From: Haloferacaceae archaeon PL-Br10_E2g29
Lineage (GTDB): Archaea > Halobacteriota > Halobacteria > Halobacteriales > Haloferacaceae
Direction of reading: 5' to 3'
Assembly (NCBI GenBank): GCA_001563965.1
Contig: LKMS01000057.1
Location: forward strand, 1-8,714
DNA: 8,714 nucleotides
Below the pieces are notes generated by a model. That model was not told where the DNA came from. It did not search any database and saw only the letters and a list, made by a program, of their open reading frames with translations. Every line of letters begins with the position of its first letter. The first letter of the stretch is position 1. Below, in pieces: positions 6,531-8,714 of this stretch. A program made the translations under genes and the position numbers.

Positions 6531-6711
6531 ACACACAACAAATTCAACAGCAATTATGAGTGTTATTATTAGTGACAGTCGGAACGGGACTCACGGGGCA
6601 TCAGACGAACGGTGAGAAACGACTCCTGGTGGCCCGCCACCTTCGGTGGTTCGCTGAGAATAGAGACGTAGCCTGTAAGAGTTAAACCCCAACACCGACC
6701 ACAAAGAGACA
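6531..6711. promoter_or_regulatory. Divergent promoter region between trpB and hel308
   Basis: This 181-bp non-coding gap serves two divergent genes. On the - strand ATAATT (6552-6557) lies 22-27 nt before the trpB ATG. On the + strand GTTAAAC (6681-6687) lies 25-31 nt before the helicase ATG. Both spacings suit leaderless archaeal transcripts, and neither ATG has a Shine-Dalgarno. Between the two boxes lies a three-part inverted repeat, listed separately. The left third is AT-rich; the rest is close to coding composition. Confidence 0.5.
6628..6649. repeat. Three-part inverted repeat GGTGGC / GCCACC / GGTGG
   Basis: Within 22 bp, GGTGGC (6628-6633) is complementary to GCCACC (6636-6641), and the CCACC of that arm is also complementary to GGTGG (6645-6649) across a TTC loop. 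The middle arm can therefore pair with either side but not both. It lies upstream of both predicted TATA boxes, which favours a protein-binding operator over an RNA attenuator. The arms are short, so chance cannot be excluded. Confidence 0.5.
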
Positions 6712-8714
6712 ATGAAGCCAGCCGAGATTCCCGGTCTGCCGCCGGGGGTCGCCGACCAACTCGCCGGCGAGGGGATCGAGTCGCTGTATCCCCCCCAAGC
6801 CGAGGCGGTCGACGCCGGCCTGACCGCGGGCGAGAGCCTTGTGGCGTCCGTGCCGACCGCAAGCGGGAAAACGCTCATTGCGGAGTTGGCGATGCTGTCG
6901 GCCATCGAGCGTGGCGGGAAAGCGCTCTACATCGTGCCGTTGCGGGCGCTGGCGAGCGAGAAAAAAACCGAGTTTGAACGCTGGGAGGATCACGGGATTT
7001 CGGTGGGTGTGTCGACCGGGAACTACGACTCCAGCGGCGAATGGCTCGCAAGTCGCGACATCATCGTGGCGACGAGCGAAAAGGTCGATTCGTTGGTCCG
7101 GAACAACGCGCCGTGGATTGATCAACTCTCGTGTGTCGTCGCCGACGAAGTCCATCTCGTCGACGACCGAAACCGCGGGCCGACGCTGGAAGTCACGCTC
7201 GCGAAACTGCGGCGGATCAATCCCGGTGTGCAGGTGGTTGCGCTCTCGGCGACCGTCGGCAACGCAAACGAGGTCGCCGACTGGCTCGACGCCAGCCTCG
7301 TTCACTCCGACTGGCGACCGATCGACCTCCGGATGGGCGTTCACTACGGTAGCGCGATCAACTTCGACGACGGGAGTCAGCGGGAGGTCGGTGTCGAGCG
7401 CAACCAACGGAAAACGGAGGCGCTCGTCGCCGACACGCTCAACGAGGGGGGTTCGACGCTCGTCTTTGTCAACTCCCGTCGAAATGCCGAGTCGGCCGCG
7501 AAGCGACAAGCAGGTGTGACGAAACTCTGGCTCACGGACGAGGAAACAACTGCGTTGGCAACGCTGGCCGAGGAGATTCGCGACGTGTCTGACACCGAAA
7601 CGAGTGCGAACTTGGCCGCCTGTGTGGAGGATGGCGCGGCGTTTCACCACGCTGGGTTGGCGGCAAAACATCGGTCGCTCGTTGAAGATGCGTTTCGGGA
7701 TCGACTGCTGAAAGTGATCTGTGCGACCCCGACGCTGGCGGCGGGTGTCAACACGCCGAGTCGGCGCGTCATCGTCCGCGACTGGCGACGCTACGACGGC
7801 GAGTTCGGTGGGATGAAACCGCTCGATGTGTTGGAGATCCACCAGATGTGCGGGCGGGCGGGTCGGCCCGGGCTCGACCCCTACGGCGAGGCCGTGTTGC
7901 TGGCGAAAAACAGCGAGACGATGGACGAACTGTTCGAGCGGTACATCTGGGCCGACCCCGAACCCGTCCGGTCGAAACTGGCCGCCGAACCCGCGTTGCG
8001 AACCCACTTGCTGGCGACGATTGCCTCCGGATTTGCCAACAGCCGCGAGGCGCTGTTGGAGTTTCTGGATGCGACGTTGTACGCGACCCAGGCGGCCGAC
8101 GAGCGTCACCTCGCCTCGGTGACCGATACCGTGCTTGCGTATTTGGAGGCAAACGAGTTTATCGAGCGCGAGTCGACCAATGGAACCGAGACGATTCGGG
8201 CGACGTCGATCGGTCACACGGTCTCGCGGCTGTATCTCGATCCGATGAGTGCTGCCGAAATTGTTGATGGGTTGCGCGATGGAGAGGACGGCCGCGGGAG
8301 CAACATGGAAAATGACCGCGGGAGCGACGCGAACACAGCGAGTCAGCGTAGTGGGTCGGCGGTGAACCAGCGTAGCGAGTCGGCAATTCGGTTGACCGAC
8401 AAACAAACTGACGGCTTCGTTTCGGCGAGCGACCTGCTCTCGAATGGAGCCAACGAGGTCGATGCCGACGTTGATACTGAAGCCGACGAAACTGTCGACG
8501 ACGGCGGAACCGCCGGTGCCGACGAACGCAGTGCGGAGACGACGGCAGCCGACGACGATGACACCGAATCTGCGCCGACAGAATCGACGGAACCGCAAGA
8601 GCCAACAGAGCCGGCGCGACCGACTCCGTTGGGACTGTACCATCTCGTCAGCCGAACACCGGATATGTACGAACTCTATTTGAAATCCGGCGACCGCGAG
8701 ACCTATACCGAGCT
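6712..8714 (+). CDS. hel308: Hel308-type Ski2-like DNA helicase, 3' truncated by window edge
   Basis: This is a superfamily 2 ATP-dependent 3'-5' DNA helicase that acts on stalled forks and recombination intermediates in archaea. The frame is open for 667 codons and runs off the right edge, so the end of the ratchet domain and the C-terminal helix-loop-helix domain are not seen. Motifs in order: Q-motif-like LYPPQAEAV, motif I PTASGKT with K53, motif II DEVH (145-148), motif III SAT (179-181), GAAFHHAGL, and motif VI HQMCGRAGRPG with R382 and R385. A winged-helix region follows (about 410-500), then SRLYLDPMSAAEIVDGL. Next comes an acidic low-complexity insert (about 524-635), after which the family sequence resumes at PTPLGLYHLVSRTPDM. 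The ATG at 6712 has a TATA-like box at leaderless distance. It is divergent from trpB and probably functionally unrelated to it. Confidence 0.93.
   Translation, partial: MKPAEIPGLPPGVADQLAGEGIESLYPPQAEAVDAGLTAGESLVASVPTASGKTLIAELAMLSAIERGGKALYIVPLRALASEKKTEFERWEDHGISVGVSTGNYDSSGEWLASRDIIVATSEKVDSLVRNNAPWIDQLSCVVADEVHLVDDRNRGPTLEVTLAKLRRINPGVQVVALSATVGNANEVADWLDASLVHSDWRPIDLRMGVHYGSAINFDDGSQREVGVERNQRKTEALVADTLNEGGSTLVFVNSRRNAESAAKRQAGVTKLWLTDEETTALATLAEEIRDVSDTETSANLAACVEDGAAFHHAGLAAKHRSLVEDAFRDRLLKVICATPTLAAGVNTPSRRVIVRDWRRYDGEFGGMKPLDVLEIHQMCGRAGRPGLDPYGEAVLLAKNSETMDELFERYIWADPEPVRSKLAAEPALRTHLLATIASGFANSREALLEFLDATLYATQAADERHLASVTDTVLAYLEANEFIERESTNGTETIRATSIGHTVSRLYLDPMSAAEIVDGLRDGEDGRGSNMENDRGSDANTASQRSGSAVNQRSESAIRLTDKQTDGFVSASDLLSNGANEVDADVDTEADETVDDGGTAGADERSAETTAADDDDTESAPTESTEPQEPTEPARPTPLGLYHLVSRTPDMYELYLKSGDRETYTE
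8281..8619 (+). repeat. Low-complexity acidic insert in Hel308 with degenerate 24-bp tandem repeats at its start
   Basis: This in-frame insert covers about residues 524-636 of the helicase. Its first part has two adjacent pairs of 24-bp repeats: CCGCGGGAGC at 8292 and again at 8316, then CAGCGTAG-G-GTCGGC at 8344 and 8368. The pairs encode RGS- and QRS-type 8-residue units. The second part (about 8450-8610) is rich in Asp, Glu, Thr, Ala and Pro and looks disordered. The reading frame is kept throughout, so the gene is not broken. Confidence 0.75.

Noticed and set aside
6531..6536. In-frame GTG start for trpB two codons upstream of the ATG
   Set aside because: The ATG at 6530 fits the TATA spacing for a leaderless transcript, and the extra Val/Met-Cys adds nothing recognisable. 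The difference is minor.
5883..6572. Open frame of 229 codons on the + strand opposite trpB, and a similar one at 4420-5061 opposite the aminotransferase
   Set aside because: Both are antisense to genes with intact catalytic motifs, and their products show no recognisable domain.
6682..8643. Long open frame of 653 codons on the - strand opposite the helicase
   Set aside because: It lies antisense to a gene with clear Hel308 motifs. Its product is Arg-rich and basic, unlike a haloarchaeal protein, and shows no domain. It is a GC-bias shadow.
1..8714. CRISPR array, tRNA or rRNA gene, insertion sequence or toxin-antitoxin pair
   Set aside because: I found no regular spaced repeats, no tRNA- or rRNA-like sequence, no transposase and no terminal inverted repeats. 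The 24-bp repeats at 8292-8384 are inside a coding frame.

Overview
The window looks like chromosomal DNA of a haloarchaeon (class Halobacteria). The encoded proteins are strongly acidic and rich in Asp and Glu. Coding DNA is GC-rich with AT-rich gaps between genes. Several genes appear leaderless, with a TATA-like box about 25-30 nt before the ATG. The gene set also fits: a Hel308-type helicase, a Tat-exported cupredoxin lipoprotein, and a soluble receiver-PAS-histidine kinase. I cannot name the genus from the sequence alone.

Layout, left to right. (1) The C-terminal half of an O-acetylhomoserine sulfhydrylase (metY-like) enters from the left edge on the + strand. It ends in a 4-bp stop-to-stop overlap with a convergent small ferredoxin that has only three ligand cysteines. 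(2) A divergent promoter region separates the ferredoxin from a 753-residue cytoplasmic hybrid histidine kinase (receiver, three PAS-like domains, HisKA, HATPase) on the + strand. (3) On the - strand, convergent with the kinase, lies a Tat-dependent, lipid-anchored blue-copper-type protein. (4) After an AT-rich gap of about 245 bp come two co-directional - strand genes, probably one transcription unit: a stand-alone tryptophan synthase beta subunit (trpB) followed by a class V (alanine-glyoxylate / serine-pyruvate type) aminotransferase. (5) A 181-bp divergent gap with an unusual three-part inverted repeat separates trpB from a Hel308-type DNA helicase on the + strand, which runs off the right edge.

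Most of the window is core metabolism (methionine/cysteine, tryptophan, serine/alanine chemistry), electron carriers, signalling and DNA repair. I see no mobile element, CRISPR array, tRNA or rRNA, and no clear new multi-gene system. The points most worth a second look are inside proteins. The helicase carries an acidic low-complexity insertion of about 110 residues where the family normally has only a short turn. TrpB has Cys where the PLP-ring-nitrogen Ser is expected. The cupredoxin has His in place of the axial Met plus a loop insertion. The ferredoxin has Met at the second cluster-ligand position. The trpB-aminotransferase pair suggests a serine-linked role, but that is inference.
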